Assembly: GCA_023145935.1 (NCBI GenBank)
Contig: JAGLDB010000148.1
Location: forward strand, 1-5,200
DNA length: 5,200 nucleotides
Source of the DNA: Candidatus Sabulitectum sp.
Lineage (GTDB): Bacteria > Fermentibacterota > Fermentibacteria > Fermentibacterales > Fermentibacteraceae
Reading direction: 5' to 3'
Shown here: positions 5,196 to 5,200 of the stretch, piece by piece
Position numbering within the stretch: position 1 is the first letter of the stretch
Layout: each line of letters opens with the position of its first letter
Made by a program: the position numbers and the translations under genes
The notes under the pieces: model-generated
Databases searched by the model: none
Told to the model about the DNA's origin: nothing
What the model saw: the letters and a program-made list of their open reading frames with translations, nothing else

Positions 5196-5200
5196 AATCA

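Noticed and set aside
1..5200. CRISPR arrays, tRNA, rRNA, insertion sequences
   Set aside because: No spaced short repeats, cloverleaf, rRNA signature, transposase or terminal inverted repeats were seen.

Overview
All genes supported in this window lie on the minus strand, so the window reads right to left. It looks like part of a bacterial chromosome, probably from an uncultured lineage of the Fibrobacteres-Chlorobi-Bacteroidetes (FCB) type. The clue is a secreted repeat protein whose C-terminal tail resembles the Por-secretion/FlgD-like tails common in Bacteroidetes and in candidate phyla such as Fermentibacteria, Eisenbacteria and WOR-3. This placement is an inference from protein style, not a database match.

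Right part (3231-5200): a promoter near 5166-5195 drives a 603-residue secreted protein. It has a signal peptide, seven aspartate-rich FG-GAP/VCBS-type repeats (a likely seven-bladed, calcium-binding beta-propeller), a beta-sandwich domain and a sorting-type tail. A 12-bp palindrome lies at the predicted transcription start and a small hairpin lies in the leader. The gene ends at a 25-bp hairpin at 3231-3255.

Centre (3011-3229): the most interesting part. A second promoter leads straight into two tandem class I cyclic-di-GMP (GEMM-I) riboswitch aptamers. They have nearly identical cores, GAAA-capped hairpins, and the conserved GGGACGCAAAGC and GGGTTACC segments. No intrinsic terminator follows them, but a small helix precedes the ribosome binding site, so translational control is likely.

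Left part (1-2969): the transcript continues into a 90-residue exported TPR-like protein, an intercistronic hairpin, a multi-spanning membrane protein of the O-antigen ligase/polymerase (Wzy_C) family, and, 30 bases further on, a family 2 membrane glycosyltransferase that runs off the left edge. The glycosyltransferase appears to start at a CTG codon. The simplest reading is a surface polysaccharide or exopolysaccharide operon under direct cyclic-di-GMP control through a double riboswitch. The secreted propeller protein is a separate neighbouring transcription unit.
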